Of a DNA stretch of 64,000 bases, positions 41,155-49,232 are shown piece after piece. How positions within the stretch are numbered: position 1 is the first letter of the stretch; every line of letters begins with the position of its first letter. Source of the DNA: Micromonospora sp. U21 (GTDB lineage Bacteria; Actinomycetota; Actinomycetes; Mycobacteriales; Micromonosporaceae). The DNA is taken from contig NZ_JAGPYK010000014.1 in assembly GCF_018070045.1 (NCBI RefSeq), positions 62,001 to 126,000 of the forward strand, read 5' to 3'. The notes under the pieces are model-generated. The model was not told the DNA's origin. It saw only the letters and a program-made list of their open reading frames with translations, and ran no database searches. A program made the position numbers and the translations under genes.

Positions 41155-41808
41155 GTGAAGCACGAGCCGGCCGGGACGGGTGATCTCGAGGAGGCCGCTG
41201 CTGTCTTCACGAGCGTGCGGCCGCGCCTGTTCGGGATCGCGTATCGCATGCTCAGCAGCGCCACCGAGGCCGAGGATCTTGTGCAGGAGGTGTGGCTCCG
41301 GTGGCAGACGTGTGACCGCGACGCGGTGGTCAACCCGGCCGCGTTTCTGGCGACGACGACGACCCGGCTGGCCATCAACGCACTGCAGTCCGCGCGGGTG
41401 CGGCGTGAGACGTGCATCGGACCATGGCTGCCGGAGCCCGTCGACACGAGCGCGGACCTGTACCTCGGGGTCGAGCGGAGCGAGGCCCTGGAGTCCGCGG
41501 CCCTGCTGCTGTTGGAGAAGCTCACGCCCAACGGACGCGCCGCGTATGTCCTGCGGGAGGCGTTCGACTACCCGTATGCGCAGATCGCCGAGATCCTGCA
41601 GTCGACCGAACCCGCGGTGCGTCAGCTGGTCAGCCGGGCGCGCCGAGACATAGCGAGTGAGCGGCGTACGCCAACGAGCGCGGCCGCGCACCGGCGACTG
41701 CTGACCACGATCGTCGCGGCTGCCCGTTCCGGCGACATGACCGCGGTGGAGCGGGCGGCCGCGATGACCGTACGACAGCGAGCGCGGCCCCGCAGCGGCA
41801 GCCGCTGA
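41155..41808 (+). CDS. ECF41 (SigJ-like) sigma factor lacking its SnoaL-like C-terminal domain
   Basis: A 217-residue sigma factor. Region 2 is FTSVRPRLFGIAYRMLSSAT, EAEDLVQEVWLRWQ. Region 4 is LTPNGRAAYVLREAFDYPYA plus QIAEILQSTEPAVRQLVSRA. In ECF41 (SigJ) proteins a ~100-residue SnoaL-like domain follows and controls activity. Here only its first helix (TTIVAAARSGDMTAVE) remains, after which the frame ends in RQRARPRSGSR. A diverged repeat of the helix-coding DNA (41701-41732 and 41805-41836) flanks the end. GTG 41155 follows GGGGGAG. Loss of the domain may free or disable the factor. Confidence 0.75.
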   Translation: MKHEPAGTGDLEEAAAVFTSVRPRLFGIAYRMLSSATEAEDLVQEVWLRWQTCDRDAVVNPAAFLATTTTRLAINALQSARVRRETCIGPWLPEPVDTSADLYLGVERSEALESAALLLLEKLTPNGRAAYVLREAFDYPYAQIAEILQSTEPAVRQLVSRARRDIASERRTPTSAAAHRRLLTTIVAAARSGDMTAVERAAAMTVRQRARPRSGSR

Positions 41809-41982
41809 CCAGGTTCATCGCGGCCGCCCGCTCCGGGTCGTCACCTGCCGCTCCCGCCCCGTTCGCGCGCCGGCAAGCTTCGGCCTGCTGGTACGGATCA
41901 GTGGTGGGCGGTAGCGTGTCTGGTATCGCGGTGTTTCGCCCTTTCGGTGAGGTCCCCCTAGCGGGTCGAGTCTGAGCCAAAC

Positions 41983-42012
41983 TTGAGCTACTCCAGAAAA
42001 GTGGACTATGTT
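41983..42012 (+). promoter_or_regulatory. furA-katG promoter, leaderless
   Basis: TTGAGC (41983-41988), 18 bp, TATGTT (42007-42012), then 6 nt to GTG 42019. The spacer holds a partial dyad (GAG-N3-CTC within ACTTGAG...), a possible FurA autoregulatory site. Confidence 0.5.
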
Positions 42013-42018
42013 CGGCAC

Positions 42019-42447
42019 GTGGCGTCCGACTTCGAGGCTCAGCTGCGGGCGGTCTCGTTGCGCGTGACCCAGCCCCGGATGGCGGTGCTCGCCGCGTTGC
42101 GCGACCATCCGCACGTCGACACCGACACGGTGATCCGGCTGGTCCGGACCGACCTCCCGGCGGTCTCGCACCAGGCGGTGTACGACGTGCTGCGCGCGCT
42201 CACCAACGCCGGTCTGGTGCGGCGCATCCAGCCCGCCGGTGCCACCGCCCGCTACGAAGCGCGGGTGGCGGACAACCACCACCACATCGTGTGCCGCTCC
42301 TGCGGTGCGATCGCCGACGTCGACTGCGCCGTCGGCCAGGCTCCCTGTCTCACCGCCTCGGACGACCACGGGTTCGTGGTCGACGAGGCGGAGGTCGTCT
42401 ACTGGGGCACCTGCCCCGACTGCGCGACCGAACGCACCGCCCAGTGA
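42019..42447 (+). CDS. furA: Fur-family peroxide-responsive repressor FurA
   Basis: A 142-residue Fur protein (a longer in-frame start at TTG 41983 would lie on top of the promoter). The winged-helix domain has SLRVTQPRMAVLAALRDHPH and AVSHQAVYDVLRALTNAGLV. The metal-binding half has DNHHHIVCRSCGAIADVDC (HHH and CxxC) and a second CPDC near the C-terminus, giving the structural zinc site. FurA represses katG with iron as cofactor and loses grip when H2O2 oxidises it. It lies 23 bp upstream of katG, the standard actinomycete operon. Confidence 0.92.
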   Translation: MASDFEAQLRAVSLRVTQPRMAVLAALRDHPHVDTDTVIRLVRTDLPAVSHQAVYDVLRALTNAGLVRRIQPAGATARYEARVADNHHHIVCRSCGAIADVDCAVGQAPCLTASDDHGFVVDEAEVVYWGTCPDCATERTAQ

Positions 42448-42470
42448 TCCGTCAGTTCGGAAGGAAGTAC

Positions 42471-44747
42471 ATGAGCGACACCCAGGACAACGCTCCCTCC
42501 AGCGCCCAGGGCGTGGACAAGAAGGCGGAGGCCGGCTGCCCGGTCGCGCACGACTCCGTGACCGCCCACGGCAGCGAGAGCGAGAACCCGGCGATCGACT
42601 CGCCGACCCCCAAGACCGGAGGTCGTCCGCGGACCAACCGGGACTGGTGGCCCAACCAGCTCGACCTGTCGGTGCTGCATGCCCACTCCTCCAAGGGCAA
42701 CCCGCTGGGGGAGAACTTTAGCTACGCCAAGGAGTTCGCCAAGCTCGACGTCGAGGCGCTCAAGCAGGACATCATCAACGTCCTCACCACCTCGCAGGAC
42801 TGGTGGCCGGCCGACTTCGGCCACTACGGCGGTCTGATGATCCGGATGAGCTGGCACTCCGCCGGCACCTACCGCATCCACGACGGTCGTGGCGGCGCCG
42901 GCGACGGCGGGCAGCGTTTCGCTCCGCTCAACAGCTGGCCGGACAACGCCAACCTCGACAAGGCGCGACGCCTGCTGTGGCCGGTGAAGCAGAAGTACGG
43001 CCAGAAGATCTCCTGGGCCGACCTGCTCGTGCTCGCCGGCAACGTCTCCCTGGAATCGATGGGCTTCAAGACCTTCGGCTTCGGCTTCGGCCGCGAGGAC
43101 GTCTGGGAGCCCGAGGAGATCTTCTGGGGTCCCGAGGACACCTGGCTGGGTGACGAGCGCTACGTCGGCGAGGCCGAGATGTCGCCCGAGGTCGGCGCGA
43201 CCGAGATGGGCCTCATCTACGTCAACCCGGAGGGCCCGAACGGCAACGCGGACCCGCGGGCGGCGGCGTACTTCATCCGGGAGACCTTCGCCCGGATGGC
43301 GATGAACGACGAGGAGACCGTCGCCCTCATCGCCGGCGGCCACACCTTCGGCAAGACCCACGGCGCGGCCCCCGCCGACGACAACGTGGGCCCGGAGCCC
43401 GAGGGTGCCCCGCTGGAGGCGCAGGGCCTGGGCTGGCTGAGCAGCCACGGCGCCGGCAACGGCCGGGACACGATCACCAGCGGTCTCGAGGTGACATGGA
43501 CCGACGTGCCGACGCAGTGGAGCAACCGCTTCTTCGAGATCCTTTTCGGCTTCGAGTGGGAGCTCACCACGAGCCCTGCCGGTGCGAAGCAGTGGGTCGC
43601 CAAGGACGCGCCGGAGATCATTCCGGACCCGTTCGACGCGTCCAGGAAGTACAAGCCGACGATGCTCACGACCGACCTGGCGCTGCGTTTCGACCCGGCG
43701 TACGAGAAGATCTCGCGCCGCTTCCTGGAGAACCCCGACGAGTTCGCGCTGGCGTTCGCCAAGGCCTGGTACAAGCTGCTGCACCGCGACATGGGTCCGA
43801 TCGACCGTTTCCTCGGGCCGTGGGTGGCGGAGCCGCAGTTGTGGCAGGACCCGGTGCCGGCCGTCGACCACGAGCTCGTGGGTGACGCCGACATCGCCGC
43901 TCTCAAGGCGAAGGTCCTGGAATCCGGCCTCACGACCGCCCAGCTGATCTCCACCGCCTGGGCTTCCGCCGCCAGCTTCCGGTCCACCGACAAGCGCGGT
44001 GGCGCCAACGGCGCGCGGATCCGTCTCGAGCCGCAGCGCAGCTGGGAGGTCAACCAGCCCGAGCAGCTCGCGACGGTCCTGGAGACCCTTGAGGGCATCC
44101 AGCGGGAGTTCAACGAGGCCGGCGGCGCGAAGATCTCGCTCGCGGACCTGATCGTGCTGGCCGGCTCGGCCGCCGTCGAGAAGGCGGCGCGTGACGCTGG
44201 CGCCGAGGTGACGGTGCCGTTCCACCCGGGCCGCACCGACGCCACTCAGGAGCAGACCGACGTCGAGTCCTTCCGGGTCCTTGAGCCGCGCGCCGACGGG
44301 TTCCGCAACTACCTGCGTCCCGGTGAGAAGACCCAGCCGGAGGTGCTGCTCCTCGACCGTGCCTACATGCTCAGCCTGACCGCGCCCGAGATGACCGTCC
44401 TCGTCGGCGGCCTGCGCTCCCTCGGGGCCAACGTCGGCGGCACGCGGCACGGCGTCCTCACCGACCAGCCCGGCGTGCTCACCAACGACTTCTTCGCCAA
44501 CCTGCTCTCCCCGGGCACCCGGTGGAAGGCGTCGGAGTCCGACGAGCACGTGTACGAGATCCGGGACCTGGCCACCGATGAGGTGAAGTGGACCGCGACC
44601 GCGGTCGACCTCATCTTCGGCTCCAACTCCCAGCTGCGGGCCCTCGCGGAGGTCTACGCCAGCGAGGACGCGCGCGACAAGTTCGTGGCTGACTTCGTGG
44701 CAGCCTGGACCAAGGTCATGGAACTCGACCGGTTCGACCTCGACTGA
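42471..44747 (+). CDS. katG: Bifunctional catalase-peroxidase KatG
   Basis: A 758-residue class I heme peroxidase of normal length. Distal pocket: Arg125, Trp128 and His129 in MIRMSWHSAGTYR. The Tyr of the Met-Tyr-Trp cross-link is in GLIYVNPEGPNG. Proximal heme ligand His is in GGHTFGKTHGA. The C-terminal half (from ~residue 440) is the non-heme duplicate domain. It destroys H2O2 and organic peroxides and activates prodrugs such as isoniazid in mycobacteria. GGAAGGA precedes ATG 42471. It is co-transcribed with furA and ends at a strong hairpin. Confidence 0.97.
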   Translation: MSDTQDNAPSSAQGVDKKAEAGCPVAHDSVTAHGSESENPAIDSPTPKTGGRPRTNRDWWPNQLDLSVLHAHSSKGNPLGENFSYAKEFAKLDVEALKQDIINVLTTSQDWWPADFGHYGGLMIRMSWHSAGTYRIHDGRGGAGDGGQRFAPLNSWPDNANLDKARRLLWPVKQKYGQKISWADLLVLAGNVSLESMGFKTFGFGFGREDVWEPEEIFWGPEDTWLGDERYVGEAEMSPEVGATEMGLIYVNPEGPNGNADPRAAAYFIRETFARMAMNDEETVALIAGGHTFGKTHGAAPADDNVGPEPEGAPLEAQGLGWLSSHGAGNGRDTITSGLEVTWTDVPTQWSNRFFEILFGFEWELTTSPAGAKQWVAKDAPEIIPDPFDASRKYKPTMLTTDLALRFDPAYEKISRRFLENPDEFALAFAKAWYKLLHRDMGPIDRFLGPWVAEPQLWQDPVPAVDHELVGDADIAALKAKVLESGLTTAQLISTAWASAASFRSTDKRGGANGARIRLEPQRSWEVNQPEQLATVLETLEGIQREFNEAGGAKISLADLIVLAGSAAVEKAARDAGAEVTVPFHPGRTDATQEQTDVESFRVLEPRADGFRNYLRPGEKTQPEVLLLDRAYMLSLTAPEMTVLVGGLRSLGANVGGTRHGVLTDQPGVLTNDFFANLLSPGTRWKASESDEHVYEIRDLATDEVKWTATAVDLIFGSNSQLRALAEVYASEDARDKFVADFVAAWTKVMELDRFDLD

Positions 44748-44758
44748 CCCGGCTTGAA

Positions 44759-44805
44759 CGGACGAGCCCCGGTCGATCCACCAGCGATCGTCCGGGGCTC
44801 GTCCG
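44759..44805 (+). terminator. Terminator of the furA-katG operon
   Basis: Perfect 14-bp arms 44759-44772 and 44792-44805 with a 19-nt loop, 11 bp after the katG stop. Confidence 0.75.
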
Positions 44806-44844
44806 CCCGGCGGCTCCGGCGGGCTCGGTGCCCGGCACGGCCGA

Positions 44845-45093
44845 TCAGCTGCCGCTTGGCAGCCCGTCGGTCCCGTCCTGCTGGGCCGCGGCCAGGAGCT
44901 CACGGGCGTCGGCTTCGTCGGCGGGGGCGACCAGCACGTGGACCCCTTGCAGTTGTAGGTGCGGCTCCTGCCCGCCGACGTCGTCCGCCGCCACGGCGGC
45001 TCTGAGGCCGTAACTGCGCAGCAGGCCGACGATGAGCTCCGCCTCCGTGCGGCTGCCGACGACCGTCAACGACACCGTTGCGCCTTCCCTCAT
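44845..45093 (-). CDS. DUF2007-type putative signal-transducing protein
   Basis: An 82-residue protein that starts MREGATVSLTVVGSRTEAEL followed by VGLLRSYGLRA and later VHVLVAPADEADARELL. This alpha-beta pattern is that of the small DUF2007 family (putative signalling domain, PII-like fold). It is cytosolic and its function is unknown. GGAGGA precedes ATG 45093. The gene is convergent with katG. A relic of an FAD oxidoreductase lies upstream of it. Confidence 0.65.
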   Translation of the reverse strand: MREGATVSLTVVGSRTEAELIVGLLRSYGLRAAVAADDVGGQEPHLQLQGVHVLVAPADEADARELLAAAQQDGTDGLPSGS

Positions 45094-45183
45094 GGCAATC
45101 CTCCTTCGTTCCAGCTCGCTCGCCGTCTGGGCGACGGACGCACCGACAGATGCGGACCCGACGAGGAGACCTGAGCATCGAGG

Positions 45184-45294
45184 TCGGCGCAGCGCCAGGA
45201 AGATCGCCTCGGAGAACGTCGGGAACGGCTGGATGACATGGAACAACACCGACAGGGGCGTACGGGCGTGAATCGCCAACGTCGCCAGCCCCAG
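45184..45294 (-). pseudogene. C-terminal remnant of a pyridine-nucleotide-disulfide oxidoreductase
   Basis: The minus-strand text GLATLAIHARTPLSVLFHVI then QPFPTFSEAIFLALRR is the dimerisation end of lipoamide dehydrogenase/mercuric reductase-like flavoproteins (compare the xxxQPFPTFSE motif). No FAD or NAD domain is found on either side, so only about 37 codons survive. Confidence 0.55.
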
Positions 45295-45422
45295 TCGGAG
45301 CACCTGCCGCCGAGCAGCTCGGGTTTCACCATGGCGACTCGCAGGCCGCCAGCGCCGACTCCGCATCGCAGCCGGGGCTGACCCGATGACCGACCAGGAC
45401 GGACACCCAGGGGAGAGGCCCA

Positions 45423-46151
45423 ATGAACTTCAGTGAGAACGTGCGCTCGGCCTTCCGGCGGGGGGAGACCGACGCCGTGGTGCGCATGAGCGAGGCCGAG
45501 ATCGAGCGCGCCCAGGCGGCCGGCGACCCGGCCGGCGAGGTGGAGGCCCGATACAGCCTGGCCCGGGTCGCCATCCGTGGCGGTGATCTGCCGGGCGGAG
45601 AGGCCCGGGCGGGGGAGGCCCTCGACGTCGCGCTGCGCTCCGGCGACCGCCGCCTCGAGGAACGGCCGAGGCATGTGCTGGCCGGCGTGGCCCGGATGTC
45701 CGGCGACCTGCTCCGGGCTCGTGATCTGTACCGGGACAGCATCGCCCTCAACGAGTCGCTCGACCAGCCCGAGACGGTCAGCTCGGAGTATCACAACCTC
45801 GCGTTCTGTGAGCTGGGTCTGGGCAATCTCGACGTGGCGAGGAAGCTGTTCGCCGATGGCCGTGAGCGGGTGTTCCGCAACGGCTGGGCTGACTTCGTGC
45901 CGTACGTATGCGTGGCGGGTGCCGCGCTCGCCTCGGCCGAAGGTGACCACGCGCAAGCGGCGCGGATGATCGGTGTCACGGATGCCGCGTTCGCGTCGCT
46001 TGGCCAGGTGCCGGACCCTGACGACGCGGCCGACCTCGCCAAGACGCGCGCCGCCGCGATCGAGGGGCTCGGCCCGGCCGCCTTCGACGAGGAGTACGCA
46101 AGAGGCCGGCTCCTCGACCCGCGTGCGGCTTTCGCCGACGATCGACGCTGA
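45423..46151 (+). CDS. TPR-repeat protein
   Basis: A 242-residue helical protein of TPR-like repeats (MSEAEIERAQAAGDPAGEVE, ARYSLARVAIRGGDLPGGEA, YHNLAFCELGLGNLDVARKL, AGAALASAEGDHAQAARMI). This is the style of the helper TPR regions of AfsR/LuxR-type regulators but without an HTH or ATPase domain. It probably mediates protein-protein contact. GGGGAGAGG precedes ATG. It is monocistronic, and a strong bidirectional hairpin follows. The end (EEYARGRLLDPRAAFA) resembles the tail of such regulators, so it might be a separated domain. Confidence 0.65.
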   Translation: MNFSENVRSAFRRGETDAVVRMSEAEIERAQAAGDPAGEVEARYSLARVAIRGGDLPGGEARAGEALDVALRSGDRRLEERPRHVLAGVARMSGDLLRARDLYRDSIALNESLDQPETVSSEYHNLAFCELGLGNLDVARKLFADGRERVFRNGWADFVPYVCVAGAALASAEGDHAQAARMIGVTDAAFASLGQVPDPDDAADLAKTRAAAIEGLGPAAFDEEYARGRLLDPRAAFADDRR

Positions 46152-46170
46152 CCCGACGTCCGCGAGGCTG

Positions 46171-46202
46171 CCTGACCGCCGGTTCCCCGGCCGGCGGTCA
46201 GG
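46171..46202. terminator. Bidirectional 12-bp stem-loop terminator
   Basis: Perfect arms 46171-46182 and 46191-46202 with an 8-nt loop, between convergent TPR and hypothetical genes. Confidence 0.75.
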
Positions 46203-46204
46203 AT

Positions 46205-46753
46205 CTATGCAGCTCGGGTCGGGGTTGGCGCGTTGTCGAGCAGTGCGCCCAATCGAGCGGCGGATTCGTCAGTCAGGCGATAGAGGCCCTGGAGGCTGAT
46301 GGAGCGTTCGAGACGGCCGTCGACGACGTACTTCAGGGTGCGCTCGTCTCCCCGTCGGTTGCGCCAGGTCAGCGCGGTGAGCAGGTCGCCGGGGATGGCC
46401 ACGTCGAAGCGGATCGGTGTCGCTTCGACGTGTACGGGGCTTGCCCCGCATCCGCCGGCGCCGAGCATCGCCCAGGCGTCGTGACCGGGATAGGTCAGGT
46501 CACCCCATGTTGTCGGAGCAGCGCCGCAACACGTGCGCTGCTGCTTGTCCAACACCCGTAGACGGCTCACCACGTAGACCACGCACCGGTTGACGTGCAG
46601 CGCGAAGACATCGTCGCCGGCGCCGACGCTCGTCCAACTGGGAAGCGACTGGTGCATCCCGCTGAACGCCACCGGGGGACGCTGGCCGACGCGGTCCCGG
46701 CGTAGCTCGCGGCAGACGTCATGGGTCCACAAGGTGGTGAAAGCGGCCGACAT
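46205..46753 (-). CDS. Hypothetical protein
   Basis: A 182-residue protein of unknown function. It begins SAAFTTLWTHDVCRELRRDR and contains WTSVGAGDDVFALHVNRCVV, DKQQRTCCGAAPTTWGDLTY, FDVAIPGDLLTALTWRNRRG and SISLQGLYRLTDESAARLGAL. It has no signal peptide or transmembrane segment. ATG 46753 is preferred because TATGAT lies 7 nt upstream; ATG 46765 and longer starts are in frame. Several Cys could bind metal. Confidence 0.6.
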   Translation of the reverse strand: MSAAFTTLWTHDVCRELRRDRVGQRPPVAFSGMHQSLPSWTSVGAGDDVFALHVNRCVVYVVSRLRVLDKQQRTCCGAAPTTWGDLTYPGHDAWAMLGAGGCGASPVHVEATPIRFDVAIPGDLLTALTWRNRRGDERTLKYVVDGRLERSISLQGLYRLTDESAARLGALLDNAPTPTRAA

Positions 46754-46760
46754 GGCCGTG

Positions 46761-46766
46761 ATCATA
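46761..46766 (-). promoter_or_regulatory. -10 box of a leaderless hypothetical gene
   Basis: TATGAT on the minus strand ends 7 nt before ATG 46753. No good -35 is seen. Confidence 0.4.
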
Positions 46767-46925
46767 AAAGGGATGACCGACAGTCTCGATCCCGCACCGC
46801 GAACGGCGAACGGCGAACGGTCATGAGATTCGGACCTTGCGGCGTCGTTCAATCGGCCCACGTCGGGGCGTCGCCCGCCGGATGATGTCCTGACGGACGT
46901 CTCACGGTGCGGAGGACGATCAAGG

Positions 46926-47738
46926 ATGGTCGACCAGATGCCGGGAACCGTCGTGCTCACCGGAGGGACCAGCGGGATCGGTGCTGCGGCGGCGCGGCGC
47001 GTCGCCACATCAGCCCGACGACTGCTCCTGCACGGGCCGGAGCCACACTCGGCAGTGCAGCCGCTTCTGGACGAGCTTCGCCGCGCCGGCCGAGCCGAAG
47101 TGGTCTACGCGCGGGCCGACTTCGACCGGCTGGACGACGTCGTGGCGCTGGCGAGGAAGGTGGCCAGCGCCACCGAGCAGGTCGACGTGCTCATCAACAA
47201 CGCGGGTCGCCCCGGCGCCGAGAGCCGCAGGTGCAGCACCGACGGCTACGAGGCGACGTTGCAGACCAATTACCTGGCGGCCGTCCTGCTCACCGAACGA
47301 CTCCTGCCACTCATACCCGCGACGGGCCGGGTGGTGCACGTGTCGTCCGCGACCCATCTCTCTGCCCGCCTCGACCTGGACGACCTGCACTTTCAGCAGG
47401 GCTACCAGCCGGCCGCCGCGTACGCCCGGTCCAAGCTCGCGCTGGTCGCCCACGCCGCCCGGCAGTCCCGGCACTACCGGTCCGGAATTGTCAGCGTCCA
47501 CCCGGGAGTCGTCAACACCCGGCTGCTGCACGCGATGTTCGCTGTTCAGGGTGAGGATGCGTCATACGGGGCTGCGAACGTCATCCACGCCGCCTGTGAT
47601 CCGGGCGTGCCCAGCGGCGCCTACCTGGACGAGAGGCGGGTCGCTGAGCCGGCCGAACAGGTCCGCGTGGCGAACTTCCAGGACGGCCTCCACCAGCGGA
47701 CCATGGCGCTGCTTACTCCCTGGCTCGATGGGCGCTAG
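46926..47738 (+). CDS. Short-chain dehydrogenase/reductase
   Basis: A 270-residue classical-type SDR. The cofactor motif is VVLTGGTSGIGAAAARRVA (TGxxxGIG). VLINNAGRPG is the NNAG motif, VVHVSSATHLSA holds the catalytic Ser, and AAYARSKLALVAHAA the YxxxK pair. It ends with a product-binding loop typical of retinol-dehydrogenase-like SDRs. It oxidises or reduces an alcohol/ketone with NAD(P). GGAGGA lies upstream of ATG 46926. Neighbours give no pathway. Confidence 0.85.
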   Translation: MVDQMPGTVVLTGGTSGIGAAAARRVATSARRLLLHGPEPHSAVQPLLDELRRAGRAEVVYARADFDRLDDVVALARKVASATEQVDVLINNAGRPGAESRRCSTDGYEATLQTNYLAAVLLTERLLPLIPATGRVVHVSSATHLSARLDLDDLHFQQGYQPAAAYARSKLALVAHAARQSRHYRSGIVSVHPGVVNTRLLHAMFAVQGEDASYGAANVIHAACDPGVPSGAYLDERRVAEPAEQVRVANFQDGLHQRTMALLTPWLDGR

Positions 47739-47795
47739 GACGTCGAGCACCCCGCCTGGTTGCTCTTGGGTGACGAGTCCTGGGATGCTTCGCCT

Positions 47796-48293
47796 ATGGT
47801 GTCCCTCCCGGCGACGTTCGCCGAAGATGTGATCGACCAGCCGGCCAAGGCCCAGTTCGAGGTGTTTCTCGATGAGCACCGCCGCGCGCTCAATGACTGC
47901 TTGGACGGGCTGACCGAGGAGCAGGCGCGCCGATCGATGGTGCCGTCCCGGACCACGCTGCTGGGCCTGGTGAAGCACGCGACCTTCGTCGAGAAGGTCT
48001 GGTTCGACGAAGCCGTCACGTGCCGATCGCGCGCCGAGATCGGCATCCCCGCGACGCCGGACGAGTCGTTCATCCTCGACGACGGCGACACCATCGCCAC
48101 GGTCCGGCGAGCACACGCCGAGGCATGCGAAGCGTCACGCCGCGCGGCGTCCTCCCTCGGACTGGACGACATGGTGCACGGCAACCGGCGCGGCCCGCTC
48201 CCGCTGCGCTGGGTGTACCTCCACATGCTGCGCGAGCTCGCTCAGCACTGCGGGCACGCAGACATCCTGCGCGAGCAGCTCCTGAGCGATTAG
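47796..48293 (+). CDS. DinB/DUF664-family protein
   Basis: A 165-residue four-helix bundle of the DinB/DUF664 group. LLGLVKHATFVEKVWFDEAV carries the first His, and LHMLRELAQHCGHADILREQ the other His residues of the metal triad. Members include thiol-dependent (mycothiol) transferases; the substrate here is unknown. ATG 47796 is chosen over an in-frame upstream codon because the family starts near ATFAEDVIDQPA. It lies 57 bp after the SDR gene on the same strand and could be co-transcribed. Confidence 0.75.
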   Translation: MVSLPATFAEDVIDQPAKAQFEVFLDEHRRALNDCLDGLTEEQARRSMVPSRTTLLGLVKHATFVEKVWFDEAVTCRSRAEIGIPATPDESFILDDGDTIATVRRAHAEACEASRRAASSLGLDDMVHGNRRGPLPLRWVYLHMLRELAQHCGHADILREQLLSD

Positions 48294-48342
48294 GACGTGG
48301 CCTGCCGATCAGGGCGGGCCCCGAAGTTTGCTGCCTCGGCCC

Positions 48343-48348
48343 TAGCAT
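48343..48348 (+). promoter_or_regulatory. -10 box of leaderless GNAT gene
   Basis: TAGCAT is 7 nt before ATG 48356. It matches the motif and spacing found before the two-domain VOC gene. Confidence 0.45.
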
Positions 48349-48355
48349 TGGGACG

Positions 48356-48778
48356 ATGCAGGAGGTTCGGCTGACGGTTCGGCCAGCGAGCTTGGCGGAT
48401 GTTCGCTCGGTGGTGGAGTTGCGCCTGGCCAACGCGGAGGCGCACCTCGCTCTCGACCCCGGCAGCTACCGCGTTCCGCAGCGCGAGGCGGTGGTGCGCC
48501 ACTTCACGGCAATGCTGGCCGACGAGCCGAGGCGGGATGCTGTTCTCGTCGCTGAGACTCGTGAGGGCCGGGTGGTCGGGATGGTTGAGGTGCTGCGTCA
48601 TCCCGATCCGCCCGAGCATCAGATCCTGCGTCCTGAGCCTTCGGCGCAGGTACACACGGTTGTACTGCCCGACGTCGGAGGATGCGGGGTGGGAGCAGCG
48701 TTGCTGGAGGCGGCCGAACGCTGGGCAACCGACCGGGGCATCACCTACCTGTCGGCCGGTATCCATCCCAGTTGTTGA
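48356..48778 (+). pseudogene. GNAT acetyltransferase, 3'-truncated
   Basis: About 140 codons of a GNAT fold: LTVRPASLADVRSVVELRLA at the N-terminus, AVLVAETREGRVVGMVEVLR, and the acetyl-CoA loop LPDVGGCGVGAALLEAAERW (R/Q-x-x-G-x-G/A equivalent). The frame breaks right after ITYLSAGIHP, where GNAT proteins normally continue with a conserved N-x-x-A-x-x-F-Y strand. The DNA beyond encodes, in reverse, an alkylation-repair protein that is cut at the same point. A deletion therefore removed both gene ends. The shortened protein may still fold partly. Confidence 0.65.
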
Positions 48779-49103
48779 TGCGGCCGGTGTTGGCCAGGAT
48801 GAGGCGGAAGATCTGGCCCCGCTCCTCCTCGTCTCCCTTGGCGAACCTCCGCACCAGGACGAACAGCGACGTCAGCCTCTCCTCGTGCACGCTGCTGCTC
48901 AGCAGCTGCGCTGTCTCGGCCAGGGAGAGGTCGCGCCAGTACCGGGCCGCCACCCTGCGCTGATCCGGCACGGAGACACCGATGGCCCGGTCGCCCTCGC
49001 CGTACCCGCCCGGCATCATCTGCAGGAACCGGCTCGATCCCTTCGCCCGGCGTGGGTCGGCGAGGCGGGCGAGTTCGTGACGGACGTCGGCGGTCGTGGC
49101 CAT
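48741..49103 (-). pseudogene. AlkD-like DNA alkylation repair protein, C-terminally truncated
   Basis: About 120 codons matching the N-terminal half of HEAT-repeat alkylpurine DNA glycosylases (AlkD/DUF). It has VRHELARLADPRRAKGSSRF, GVSVPDQRRVAARYWRDLSL, LTSLFVLVRRFAKGDEEER and ANTGRINNWD. Family members are ~235 residues, and INNWD normally continues with a LVD motif containing the catalytic Asp, which is missing. After WD the frame runs into reversed GNAT sequence. It lacks the second half and should be inactive. Confidence 0.65.
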
Positions 49104-49232
49104 GACTGTGCAACCTACCGCGAGCTCGACATGCCGAACTCTCCGTCGGCGAGGATCGGTGGCTGGCCGATGAGTTTGGGATGATGCCCCGGTCTACCAA
49201 CCGACACCACCCGACTCGAAGGGATCACCCTG

